Part shown: positions 27,350 through 34,178 of the stretch, piece by piece
Layout of the letters: every line of letters begins with the position of its first letter
How positions within the stretch are numbered: position 1 is the first letter of the stretch
DNA from: Actinomadura chibensis NBRC 106107
Lineage (GTDB): Bacteria; Actinomycetota; Actinomycetes; Streptosporangiales; Streptosporangiaceae
Length of the DNA: 35,384 bases
NCBI RefSeq assembly: GCF_001552135.1
Contig: NZ_BCQP01000091.1
Location: 1-35,384, forward strand
Direction of reading: 5' to 3'
Program-made: the position numbers and the translations under genes
Notes under the pieces: model-generated
Database searches by the model: none
What the model was told of the DNA's origin: nothing
What the model saw: the letters and a program-made list of their open reading frames with translations, nothing else

Positions 27350-27381
27350 ACGCTAACCCCTGACCCGCGCGTCAGAGTCAA
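27350..27381 (-). promoter_or_regulatory. MerR-type promoter with long spacer and central dyad
   Basis: On the reverse strand a -35 TTGACT (27376-27381) and -10 TAGCGT (27350-27355) are separated by 20 bp. The spacer contains the inverted repeat CTGAC-6 nt-GTCAG. A 19-20 bp spacer with a dyad is the hallmark of MerR-activated promoters. It lies 37 nt upstream of the reductase start. Confidence 0.75.
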
Positions 27382-27388
27382 GCCGCGA

Positions 27389-27679
27389 TCAGCCCATCTC
27401 GATGAACTGGTGGTCGGCGCGGATACGGCCGTCGGCGTCCAGGGAGATGACGTCGAAGCCCCCGCCGACGTCCGCTCCGGTCCCGGTCGTGCGCATCTTC
27501 CAGCGGAGGCAGACCAGGCCCGGCATCGGCTCGTACGGCTCCGCGCCCGAGACGAAGGCGTGCTCCCCCGGCTTGACGAACATCTCGTACGCCCTGGTCA
27601 CCCGAGCGATCAGGGCGGGGTGGCCGCGCACCTCAAGCGGCGGCGCGGGAAAGGCGAGCGCCCTCGCCGCCTCGCGCAT
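27389..27679 (-). pseudogene. 5'-truncated NTF2/SnoaL-like protein
   Basis: The frame encodes the C-terminal ~95 residues of an NTF2-like (SnoaL) alpha+beta barrel protein, with PPLEVRGHPALIARVTRAYEMF and GGFDVISLDADGRIRADHQF. Such proteins usually have a further ~35 N-terminal residues (helix 1 with a YF.AWN-type motif), which are absent. An ATG exists at 27679, but the GGAG before it is too close to serve well. Homology ends at about 27680, where an oppositely oriented truncated regulator begins. The Rossmann reductase lies downstream. GC3 bias is intact, so the damage looks recent. Confidence 0.65.
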
Positions 27680-27691
27680 CTCCTGCGGCGG

Positions 27692-28309
27692 ATCGGACAC
27701 CTGTCGCTGCGGGAGCGGAACGACCTGCTGCTCACCGCCGGATACGCCCCGGTCTACTCCGAGTCCGGGCTGGACGCCCCCGAGCTCGGCCCGGTGCGCG
27801 AGGCGCTGGACCGCATCCTCGACGGGCACCTGCCGTACCCGGCGGTCGTCGTCCGGGCGTACGGGGAGATGGTGTCGGCGAACGCGGCGTTCGACGTCCT
27901 CGCCGAGGGCGCCGCGCCCGCGCTGCTGGAACCGCCGGTCAACGTGCTGCGCCTCGCCCTCCACCCGGACGGCATGGCCCCGCGGGTGGCGAACCTGGCC
28001 GAGTGGGGACGGCGCGTCACGTCCAACCTGCGCGACCTGGTGCTGCGGAGCCCGTCGCCCGTCCTGGAGGAGTTCGTCGCCGAACTCGACGGCTACCTCC
28101 CGCCGGTGGAGCCGCGCGCCGACCACCTCGGGTTCGCCGTCCCGCTCCGGCTCCGGACGCGGGACGGCGAGCTGCGCCTCATCACGACGCTCACGTCGTT
28201 CGCGACCGCCGTGGATGTCACGGTGTCCGAGCTGCACCTCGAAGCGTTCCTGCCCGCCGACGAGGCCACCGCCGAGATCCTCGCGCGCCGCGCCGCCGAC
28301 CGCGCCTAG
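27692..28309 (+). pseudogene. 5'-truncated XRE-type regulator (MmyB-like ligand-binding domain only)
   Basis: About 205 codons encode an intact MmyB-like C-terminal domain: LRERNDLLLTAGYAPVYSES, DRILDGHLPYPAVVV, ANAAF, PPVNVLRLALHPDGM, DHLGFAVPLRLRT and VTVSELHLEAFLPAD. In normal proteins this follows a ~70-residue XRE helix-turn-helix. Here nothing matching an HTH lies upstream and no start codon with a ribosome site is in position. Homology begins at about 27695, where the reverse-strand SnoaL remnant ends. Without the HTH it cannot act as a DNA-binding regulator. It is convergent with the NmrA-like gene 12 nt away. Confidence 0.7.
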
Positions 28310-28321
28310 CTTCCGGCGCGC

Positions 28322-29161
28322 CTAGCTCCAGGCGCCCGCCGCCGCGGTCTCGGCGACGTAGTCCTCGAACCTTCGGGGCGGACGTCCGAGCGCCTTCTCG
28401 ACGCCGTCCGCGACGGCGGCCGCGCCGCCGTCCCGGACGATCGTGAGCAGACCCGCGAGCAGTCGCGCCGCGTGCGCCGGGAGACCCGCCGCGACCTGCT
28501 CCTCCACGAACGCCTCCGGCGTGACGTCGGCGTACCGGACGTCGCGCCCGGTGGCGCGGCCGATGAGGTCGGCGGCCTCGCCGAAGCCGATCGCGCGCGG
28601 TCCGGTGAGGTCGTAGACCTGCCCGGCGTGCCGGTCGGCGCCGGTCAGCGCGGACACGGCGACGTCCGCGATGTCCACCGCGTCGACGAACGGGGTGCGC
28701 CCGTCGCCGGTCGGCAGTGACAACCTCCCGCTGAGCACCCCCCGCAGGAAGAACGCCTCGCTGAAGTTCTGCGAGAACCAGGTGGGACGGAGGATCGTCC
28801 AGTCGGCGCCGGAGTCGCGCACCGCCCGCTCGGCGTCCCAGAGCGGGGTGCCCGGCTCGCTCCCGCCGGGCGCGGACAGCATCACGAGCCGCCGGACGCC
28901 CGCCGCGCCCGCGGCCGCGACGAACCTCGGGACGCGCCCGCGCGCGTCCGGGTCCCCGCCCGGATAGGGGTTCGGTTCCACGACGTAGACGGCCGCGACG
29001 CCGTCCAGCGCGGCGGCCCAGGTGCCGGGGTCGGCGAGGTCGAAGGGGACGTCGCCGGAGGTCCGGGACGCGGTGCGCACGGTCCGGCCGGCCGCGCGGA
29101 GGCGGTCGGCGACGCGGCGGCCGGTCTTGCCGGTGCCGCCGAGGACGAGATAGGTGGTCAT
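28322..29161 (-). CDS. NmrA-like NAD(P)-binding protein
   Basis: 279 residues with an atypical short-chain dehydrogenase/NmrA Rossmann fold. The nucleotide loop is GGTGKTGRRV (8-17), and VMLSAPGG, WTILRPTWFSQNF, FVDAVDIADVAV and YDLTGP are present. The Tyr-Lys catalytic pair of classical SDRs is not evident, so it may be an NAD(P)H:quinone reductase or a redox sensor. Related genes often sit beside MmyB-type XRE regulators, and the broken regulator next door may have controlled it (inference). The ATG is at 29161. Confidence 0.85.
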   Translation of the reverse strand: MTTYLVLGGTGKTGRRVADRLRAAGRTVRTASRTSGDVPFDLADPGTWAAALDGVAAVYVVEPNPYPGGDPDARGRVPRFVAAAGAAGVRRLVMLSAPGGSEPGTPLWDAERAVRDSGADWTILRPTWFSQNFSEAFFLRGVLSGRLSLPTGDGRTPFVDAVDIADVAVSALTGADRHAGQVYDLTGPRAIGFGEAADLIGRATGRDVRYADVTPEAFVEEQVAAGLPAHAARLLAGLLTIVRDGGAAAVADGVEKALGRPPRRFEDYVAETAAAGAWS

Positions 29162-29162
29162 G

Positions 29163-29247
29163 CCGTCCAGCGAACTCCCGAACGGCTGGACGATACATGG
29201 GTGATCGTCGCGAAGGCATTTGCGATCGTCCAGCGCGATCGTCCAGC
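29163..29247. repeat. Repeated decamer ATCGTCCAGC upstream of the NmrA-like gene
   Basis: Two perfect 13-bp tandem copies of GCGATCGTCCAGC occur at 29222-29234 and 29235-29247. An inverted copy of the core lies at 29185-29194 and a partial copy, CCGTCCAGCG, at 29163-29172. All are within the 91-nt gap before the NmrA start, so this may be an operator. Confidence 0.65.
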
Positions 29248-29252
29248 GAGGG

Positions 29253-29879
29253 CTAGGCCACCGGTTGCGGGGGCGCGGCGGTGAGGGCGTCCCAGGCGGC
29301 CATCGCGCAGGAGACGACCTCCTCCAGTTCGTCGCGGGTGGCGCCGTCGCGGGCCTGCACGGACATGCCCTGGACCACGGTGGTGTAGTAGCGGGCGACG
29401 GCGTCGAGGCGGGCGGGCGGCAGGTCGAGGTCGCCGTCGCGGACGCCCTGCGCGAGGCGGTCCCTGACGGCTGCGAGCTGGCCGCGCCGGATGTCGGCCA
29501 GGAACTCCCGGACGTCGCGGTTCTCCACGGCGCCGGTGGGCGCGGCGAGGATGAGCATGCAGTAGTGCGGCGCGTCGGAGCGGGTGATCTGGTCGGCGGT
29601 GGCGCGGAGCATGGCGTGGATCGCGGCGCGCGTGGCCGGATGCTCGCTCAGCGCCCTCTTCGGCGGCCCGCCCGAGGTCGTGCCGTAGAGCAGCATGACC
29701 TTGCGGAACAGCTCCTGCTTGCTGCCGAAGCAGGCGTAGATGCTGGCCGAGGCGATCCCCATGGCCCGGGACAGGTCGGTGAGCGAGGTGCCCTCGTAGC
29801 CGTGTTCCCAGAACACCTCCAGCGCCCGGCGCAGGGCGGTGTCCGGGTCGAATGTGCGCGGCCTGCCGCGAGCGGCCAT
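29253..29879 (-). CDS. TetR/AcrR family transcriptional regulator
   Basis: 208 residues. The N-terminal TetR helix-turn-helix covers about 9-55 (ALRRALEVFWEHGYEGTSLTDLSRAMGIASASIYACFGSKQELF) and a mostly helical ligand domain follows. It is divergent from the quinone reductase gene, with two inverted copies of a 19-bp site between them. It should repress both genes until a ligand, perhaps a quinone or other electrophile, binds. Confidence 0.92.
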   Translation of the reverse strand: MAARGRPRTFDPDTALRRALEVFWEHGYEGTSLTDLSRAMGIASASIYACFGSKQELFRKVMLLYGTTSGGPPKRALSEHPATRAAIHAMLRATADQITRSDAPHYCMLILAAPTGAVENRDVREFLADIRRGQLAAVRDRLAQGVRDGDLDLPPARLDAVARYYTTVVQGMSVQARDGATRDELEEVVSCAMAAWDALTAAPPQPVA

Positions 29880-29897
29880 CCGGCGTCCCTCCGAGAC

Positions 29898-29916
29898 TTG
29901 TTTGTCGTTCGTTCAA
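29898..29916. promoter_or_regulatory. TetR operator copy 1
   Basis: TTGTTTGTCGTTCGTTCAA, 19 bp, lies 19 nt upstream of the TetR start. Its reverse complement matches the second copy at 29957-29975 at 16 of 19 positions. Confidence 0.7.
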
Positions 29917-29923
29917 TTTTACC

Positions 29924-29953
29924 TTGACCTGCGCGGGAGCGTCCTGTTACGTT
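29924..29953 (+). promoter_or_regulatory. Promoter of the quinone reductase gene
   Basis: A -35 TTGACC (29924-29929) and -10 TACGTT (29948-29953) are separated by 18 bp. The predicted transcription start falls in or near the second TetR operator. Confidence 0.6.
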
Positions 29954-29956
29954 TTT

Positions 29957-29975
29957 TTGATCGTTCGACAAACAA
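29957..29975. promoter_or_regulatory. TetR operator copy 2 (inverted)
   Basis: TTGATCGTTCGACAAACAA is inverted relative to copy 1 with centres 59 bp apart. It covers the expected transcription start of the reductase gene, so binding would block initiation. Confidence 0.7.
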
Positions 29976-29991
29976 ATGAGAGCCGGTCCCC

Positions 29992-30990
29992 ATGAGCATC
30001 CCCTCCACCATGCGCGCCCTGCGGCAGACGTCCCTCGACGGCCCGCGGGACCTGCGCCTGGTCACCGACGCGCCGGTGCCGCGCCCGGGTCCGGGCGAGG
30101 TCCTGGTCCGCGTCACCGCCGCCGGGGTCAACTTCGTCGACGTCTCGCAGTCCCGGGGCACGTTCGCGAACGGTCCCCGGCCGCCCTATATCGCGGGCAT
30201 CGAGGGCACGGGTGAGATCGTCGCCCTCGGGGATGGGGTGACCGGCCTGGAGCCCGGCGCCCACGTCGTCGGCGTCGGCGTCCAGGGCGGCGCGTTCGCC
30301 GAGTACATGGTGCTGTCCGCGGCGGGCGCGGTCCCGGTGCCGCCGGGCTGGTCCGACGAGCAGGCGCTCGGCCTGGTCGTGAACTGGCCGACCGCGCTCG
30401 CCGCGCTCAGGCCGCTGGGCGGCGTCGCCGAGGGGCGGACGGTCCTGATCCACGCCGCCGCCGGCGGGACGGGCCAGGCGGCGGTGAAGATGGCCAAGCA
30501 CTACGGCGCGACGGTGATCGCCACCGCCTCGCCGGACAAGCACGAGGTCGTCCGGGCCCTGGGCGCCGACCACGTCATCGACTCGCGCGGCGCCGACATC
30601 GCGGCCGACGTCCTCGCGCTGACCGGCGGCGCGGGCGCCGACCTCACGCTGGAGTCCGTCGGCGGCGCCACGCTCGCCGCCAGCCTCGCGGCGACCAGGC
30701 GCGTCACCGGCCGGGTCGTCGTCTACGGCCTCGCGGGCGGCGAAGCCGCGATCAGCAACTGGGACCTCGTCTACCGGCACCAGGTCCAGATCATCGGCCT
30801 GAACATCGGCGTCCTGATCCAGGCCGCGCCGCAGGTCTTCGGCGAGCTCATGGGCGAGCTGTTCGGACTCATCGGGAGCGGCGTCCTCGGTCCCGGCGAG
30901 CCCACCGCCTACGGGCTGGCGGAAGGCCCCAAGGTGCTCGCGGAGCTGGAGGCCCGTTCCACGGTCGGCAAGCTGGCACTGCTGCCCTGA
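29992..30990 (+). CDS. NADPH:quinone oxidoreductase (zeta-crystallin-like)
   Basis: 332 residues, zinc-less MDR of the quinone reductase type: a GroES-like domain with AAGVNFVDVSQSRG, and a Rossmann domain with AAGGTGQAAV (156-165), ATASPDKHEVVRALGADHVID and LESVGG. It reduces quinones with NADPH. The ATG at 29992 has a weak GAGAG ribosome site; ATG 30010 is an alternative. It is controlled by the divergent TetR protein and followed by an AraC gene. Confidence 0.92.
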   Translation: MSIPSTMRALRQTSLDGPRDLRLVTDAPVPRPGPGEVLVRVTAAGVNFVDVSQSRGTFANGPRPPYIAGIEGTGEIVALGDGVTGLEPGAHVVGVGVQGGAFAEYMVLSAAGAVPVPPGWSDEQALGLVVNWPTALAALRPLGGVAEGRTVLIHAAAGGTGQAAVKMAKHYGATVIATASPDKHEVVRALGADHVIDSRGADIAADVLALTGGAGADLTLESVGGATLAASLAATRRVTGRVVVYGLAGGEAAISNWDLVYRHQVQIIGLNIGVLIQAAPQVFGELMGELFGLIGSGVLGPGEPTAYGLAEGPKVLAELEARSTVGKLALLP

Positions 30991-31021
30991 CCGGCCCGCT
31001 CGAAAAGCACATGTGATCGTC

Positions 31022-31027
31022 TAGCGT
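31022..31027 (+). promoter_or_regulatory. Candidate -10 element, leaderless AraC transcript
   Basis: TAGCGT ends exactly 7 nt before the GTG at 31035 and no Shine-Dalgarno sequence is present, as expected for a leaderless mRNA. The -35 region is weak. Confidence 0.5.
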
Positions 31028-31034
31028 GGGACGG

Positions 31035-31970
31035 GTGGACGTCCTCACCGACCTGCTGCACCGCGCGCGGGCCGGGAACGCGCTGGTCAAGCAGCTCATC
31101 CAGAGTCCGCCGTGGGCGATGGCGTTCACGGACGCCCCGCCGCTGACGGTCACCGCGACGCTCGGCGGCCGGGCCTGGCTCCGCTCGCACGAGCCCGGCG
31201 CCGCGCCGGTCCGGCTCGCGGCGGGCGACATCGCGCTGGTCGGCGGGACGAGCGGCTACACGATCGGCGACGACCCGGCCACCCCGCCGCTGACGCTGGT
31301 GGACGCGGACGGCAAGCGCCGCCTCGGCGGCGACCCGACGGCCTGCGAGCTGCCCATCGGGCCCCGCACCTACGGCGACGGGCTGCCCGGCGCGACGGTC
31401 ATGCTCCGCGGCGTCTACGACCTGCGCGGCGACGCCGCCGGACGGCTGCTCGCCATGCTGCCGCCGCTCGCCGTCGTGCCCGCCGGTCCCCGCACCCGCG
31501 CCGCGCTGGACATGCTCGCCGCCGAGACCGCGCGCGACGAGCCGGGGCAGGACGCCGTCCTCGGGCGGCTGCTCGACCTCGTCCTCGTGCTGGCGCTGCG
31601 GGCCTGGTGCGCCCGGCCGGAGCACGCGCCCGCCTGGTACCGGGCGCTCGCCGACCCCGCGATCGGCGGCGCGCTGCGCGTCCTGCACGACGACCCCGCC
31701 CGGCGCTGGACGGTCGCCGCGCTCGCGGCCGAGGCCGGGATGTCGCGCGCCGGGTTCGCGGCGCGCTTCACCGGCCTGGTCGGCGAGCCGCCGCTCACCT
31801 ACCTGACCGGCTGGCGGATGAGCCTCGGCGCCGACCTGCTCCGCGACACCGACGCGACCGTCGCCGCCGTCGCCCGCCGGGTCGGCTACGCGGACCCGTT
31901 CGCGTTCAGCGTCGCGTTCAAGCGCGCCCGCGGCCTCAGCCCCTCGGAATGGCGCCGCCGGGCCCGCTGA
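31035..31970 (+). CDS. AraC family regulator with N-terminal cupin
   Basis: 311 residues. An N-terminal cupin-type sensor domain (about 5-180) precedes a C-terminal double helix-turn-helix (about 220-308), with WTVAALAAEAGMSRAGFAARF, GEPPLTYLTGWRM, VGYADPFAFSVAFKRARGLSPSEWRR. Such cupin_6 AraC regulators usually stand next to a reductase gene they control; here the quinone reductase lies just upstream. GTG 31035 is preferred over 31026 because the protein then starts MDVLTDLLHRARAG, as relatives do, and lies 7 nt after TAGCGT. Confidence 0.9.
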   Translation: MDVLTDLLHRARAGNALVKQLIQSPPWAMAFTDAPPLTVTATLGGRAWLRSHEPGAAPVRLAAGDIALVGGTSGYTIGDDPATPPLTLVDADGKRRLGGDPTACELPIGPRTYGDGLPGATVMLRGVYDLRGDAAGRLLAMLPPLAVVPAGPRTRAALDMLAAETARDEPGQDAVLGRLLDLVLVLALRAWCARPEHAPAWYRALADPAIGGALRVLHDDPARRWTVAALAAEAGMSRAGFAARFTGLVGEPPLTYLTGWRMSLGADLLRDTDATVAAVARRVGYADPFAFSVAFKRARGLSPSEWRRRAR

Positions 31971-32030
31971 CCGGCGCGGCGGCGTGTCCCCGGTGCGGCG
32001 TCCTGTGCCGCGGGCGGGCAGGATGTGAGG

Positions 32031-32441
32031 GTGAACGAACTCGAAGAAGGCACCCGGCTCACTCTGGACTTCGACAAGCTCGCGGGCGTCGCGGCGACCG
32101 GGGCGCGGGTCGTCCCCGTCGTGCTGCAGGACGCGGCGAGCGGCGACGTCCTGTTCATCGGCTACGCCAACGACCAGGCCCTCAAGGCGACGCTCGACGA
32201 GCGGATCGCCGTGCTGTGGTCGACGTCCCGCAACGAACTGTGGCGCAAGGGCGCGACGTCCGGGGACGTCCTCGAACTGGTCGACGTCCGCGTGAACTGC
32301 GAGCAGAACTCGCTGCTGTACCTCGTCAACCGGACGACCGGCGGCGCCTGCCACACCACGCTGCCGTCCGGGGAGGCGCGTCCGACCTGCTACTACCGCT
32401 CGGTGACCGACACCGGGACGCTCGGGTTCGTCGAGCTCTAG
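32031..32441 (+). CDS. HisI-like protein with altered metal-binding motif
   Basis: 136 residues with the phosphoribosyl-AMP cyclohydrolase fold: VVLQDAASGDVLFIGYAND, STSRNELWRKGATSG and GACHT. The zinc cysteines are kept (C90, C107, C120). The canonical DCDxD that binds the second metal is replaced by N89-C-E-Q-N93, so all three acidic residues are changed. Normal HisI opens the adenine ring of PR-AMP in histidine synthesis; this copy is not in a his cluster and is probably a paralogue with another substrate or lost activity. GTG 32031 is preferred: a CAGGAT hexamer 6 nt upstream suits a leaderless start. Confidence 0.85.
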   Translation: MNELEEGTRLTLDFDKLAGVAATGARVVPVVLQDAASGDVLFIGYANDQALKATLDERIAVLWSTSRNELWRKGATSGDVLELVDVRVNCEQNSLLYLVNRTTGGACHTTLPSGEARPTCYYRSVTDTGTLGFVEL

Positions 32442-32511
32442 CGGCCCGCGCCCGGACGGTCCGCGCATGGCGGGCACGTCCAGCGGATATGGGTCCGGGT
32501 GAGGAGGGGGC

Positions 32512-33474
32512 ATGGAACCTGAGCGGAGCGGCTGGCCGCGGCTGCGCGTGGACGACTGGCGCGACACCCGCGACACGCTGCACATGTGGACGCAGATCGT
32601 CGGCAAGGTCAGGCTCGTGCACGCGCCGCTGGTGAACCACTGGTGGCAGGTGACGCTGTACGTGAGCCCGCGCGGGCTGACCACGTCGGCCGTCCCGTAC
32701 GGCGCGGGGGCCTTCGACGTCGAGTTCGACTTCGTCGAGCACCGGCTGGGGATTCGGGCGAGCGACGGCGGGGTCCGCGGGTTCGACCTGGCGCCGATGC
32801 CGGTCTCGGAGTTCTACGACCGGACGATGCGCGCCCTCGCCGAACTCGGGATCGAGACCTCGATCCAGGCGCGGCCGAACGAGGTCGACCCGGCGATCCC
32901 GTTCGCCGAGGACGACCGGCACGCCGCCTACGACCCGGCCGCCGCCCACCTGTTCTGGCGGCAGCTTCTCCAGGCGGCGCGGGTGATGGGCGAGTTCAGG
33001 TCCCGGTTCGTCGGCAAGGTCAGCCCGGTGCACTTCTTCTGGGGCGCGATGGACCTCGCCTGCACGCGGTTCTCCGGACGCGAGGCGCCCGTCCACCCCG
33101 GCGGCGCCCCGAACTGCGGCGACTGGGTGATGGAGGAGGGCTACTCCAAGGAGCTGAGCAGCTGCGGGTTCTGGCCGGGCGGCGGCGACGAGGGCGCCTT
33201 CTACGCCTACGCCTACCCCGAGCCGGACGGGTTCGCCGACCGCCCGGTGGGGCCGTCCGCCGCGTTCTACAGCCGGGAGAACGGCCAGTTCCTGCTGCCG
33301 TACGAGGCGGTGCGGACCGACCCCGACCCCGACCGGGCGCTGCTCGAATTCCTGCAGGGCACCTACGAGGCGGCGGCCGACCTGGCGCGCTGGGACCGGT
33401 CCGCGCTGGAGGCCGACCCGGAACGCTGGGCCGACCGGACCCGGCACGCCGGGTCCGGCGGAGGGCGCGGCTAG
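32512..33474 (+). CDS. DUF5996 family protein
   Basis: 320 residues, no membrane segment or signal peptide. Conserved-looking blocks are WRDTRDTLHMWTQIVGKVRL, NHWWQVTLYVSPRGLTT, FDVEFDFVEHRLGI, VGKVSPVHFFWGAMDLACTRFSG and FLQGTYEAAADLARWDR. I recognise these as DUF5996, a widespread actinobacterial and proteobacterial family without known activity. Multiple conserved His and Asp residues hint at an enzyme. The ATG has GAGGAGGGGG close upstream. It lies 70 nt after the HisI-like gene in the same direction, and its stop shares CTAG with the convergent membrane protein gene. Confidence 0.85.
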   Translation: MEPERSGWPRLRVDDWRDTRDTLHMWTQIVGKVRLVHAPLVNHWWQVTLYVSPRGLTTSAVPYGAGAFDVEFDFVEHRLGIRASDGGVRGFDLAPMPVSEFYDRTMRALAELGIETSIQARPNEVDPAIPFAEDDRHAAYDPAAAHLFWRQLLQAARVMGEFRSRFVGKVSPVHFFWGAMDLACTRFSGREAPVHPGGAPNCGDWVMEEGYSKELSSCGFWPGGGDEGAFYAYAYPEPDGFADRPVGPSAAFYSRENGQFLLPYEAVRTDPDPDRALLEFLQGTYEAAADLARWDRSALEADPERWADRTRHAGSGGGRG

Positions 33475-34178
33475 CCGATCACGACGTTGCTCTTGCCGGG
33501 GCTGAGCTGGGACGGCTCCTCGCCCTTGACGATGCCGTTGCCCGGGTTCCCGTTCGACGGGTTCTTGGTGTAGCCGGGGCCCCGCGACGGCGTCGGGTGC
33601 GGCTTCCTCGGCGGCTTGGTCTTCTGGTTCTGGTCCTGCTTCTGCTGCCCGGGCGCGTTCGCCTTGCCGTGCTGCTTCTCCGTCACCGACGGCGTCGGCG
33701 CGGGCGTCGGGGTGGCGGGCCGCCGGGACGAGGGCGGCGGGCCCGGCGTGTACCGGGTGGGCGGGGACCGGTGGCCGTCGCGGTCGTAGCCGGACGGGCT
33801 CGCGGGCGGCGCGGGGCTGTGCCCGGGGAGCCGCCCGGTGATCGTCGCGTAGGCGGCGCCGCCGGTGAGGACGAGCGAGCCGCCGACGATCGCCACGACC
33901 TTGATCGTCAGCAGTCGGCGCAGCGCGGCGGCGCGGGACGGCCGGGCCGGGCGCGGGACGGCCCGGAACGCGGCGACGGCGGCGTCCTCGCCCGCCAGCT
34001 CGCCCGGCCGGGCGGGCGCGGCGGCGGCGGCGAGCAGCGCGTCCAGCGGGTCCGGCGGGTCCGGCGGGGCGGCGCCGGGGGACGGGCGGCCCGCGCGGCG
34101 CAGCAGCCGCTCCGCGGTCCGCCGGTCGAGACGTGCGGCCTGCCCGCCCGGGTGCCCGGCCTGGTGATGGTCGCTCAT
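33471..34178 (-). CDS. Membrane protein partner of ECF sigma factor (probable anti-sigma)
   Basis: 235 residues. The cytoplasmic N-terminus (1-88) includes LDALLAAAAAPARPGELAGEDAAVAAFRAV, a motif I recall from actinobacterial proteins encoded beside sigma factors. One membrane helix (about 91-113) precedes a ~120-residue Pro/Lys/Gln/Asn-rich extracytoplasmic tail. The zinc anti-sigma HxxxCxxC motif is absent. The start overlaps the sigma stop as ATGA, so the two are co-translated. An anti-sigma role is inferred from this pairing and topology. Confidence 0.7.
   Translation of the reverse strand: MSDHHQAGHPGGQAARLDRRTAERLLRRAGRPSPGAAPPDPPDPLDALLAAAAAPARPGELAGEDAAVAAFRAVPRPARPSRAAALRRLLTIKVVAIVGGSLVLTGGAAYATITGRLPGHSPAPPASPSGYDRDGHRSPPTRYTPGPPPSSRRPATPTPAPTPSVTEKQHGKANAPGQQKQDQNQKTKPPRKPHPTPSRGPGYTKNPSNGNPGNGIVKGEEPSQLSPGKSNVVIG

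Noticed and set aside
26780..27691. Long forward frame leading into the MmyB domain, offering a full-length regulator
   Set aside because: This part is the shadow of the MDR reductase and SnoaL remnant on the other strand. It is Arg/Pro-rich and has no HTH or start signal.
28300..28326. Direct repeat GCGCCTAGCT as an attachment or insertion footprint
   Set aside because: Two 10-bp copies at the ends of two convergent genes, no mobile-element gene nearby, and the copies include the TAG/CTA stop codons, so chance or local duplication is enough.
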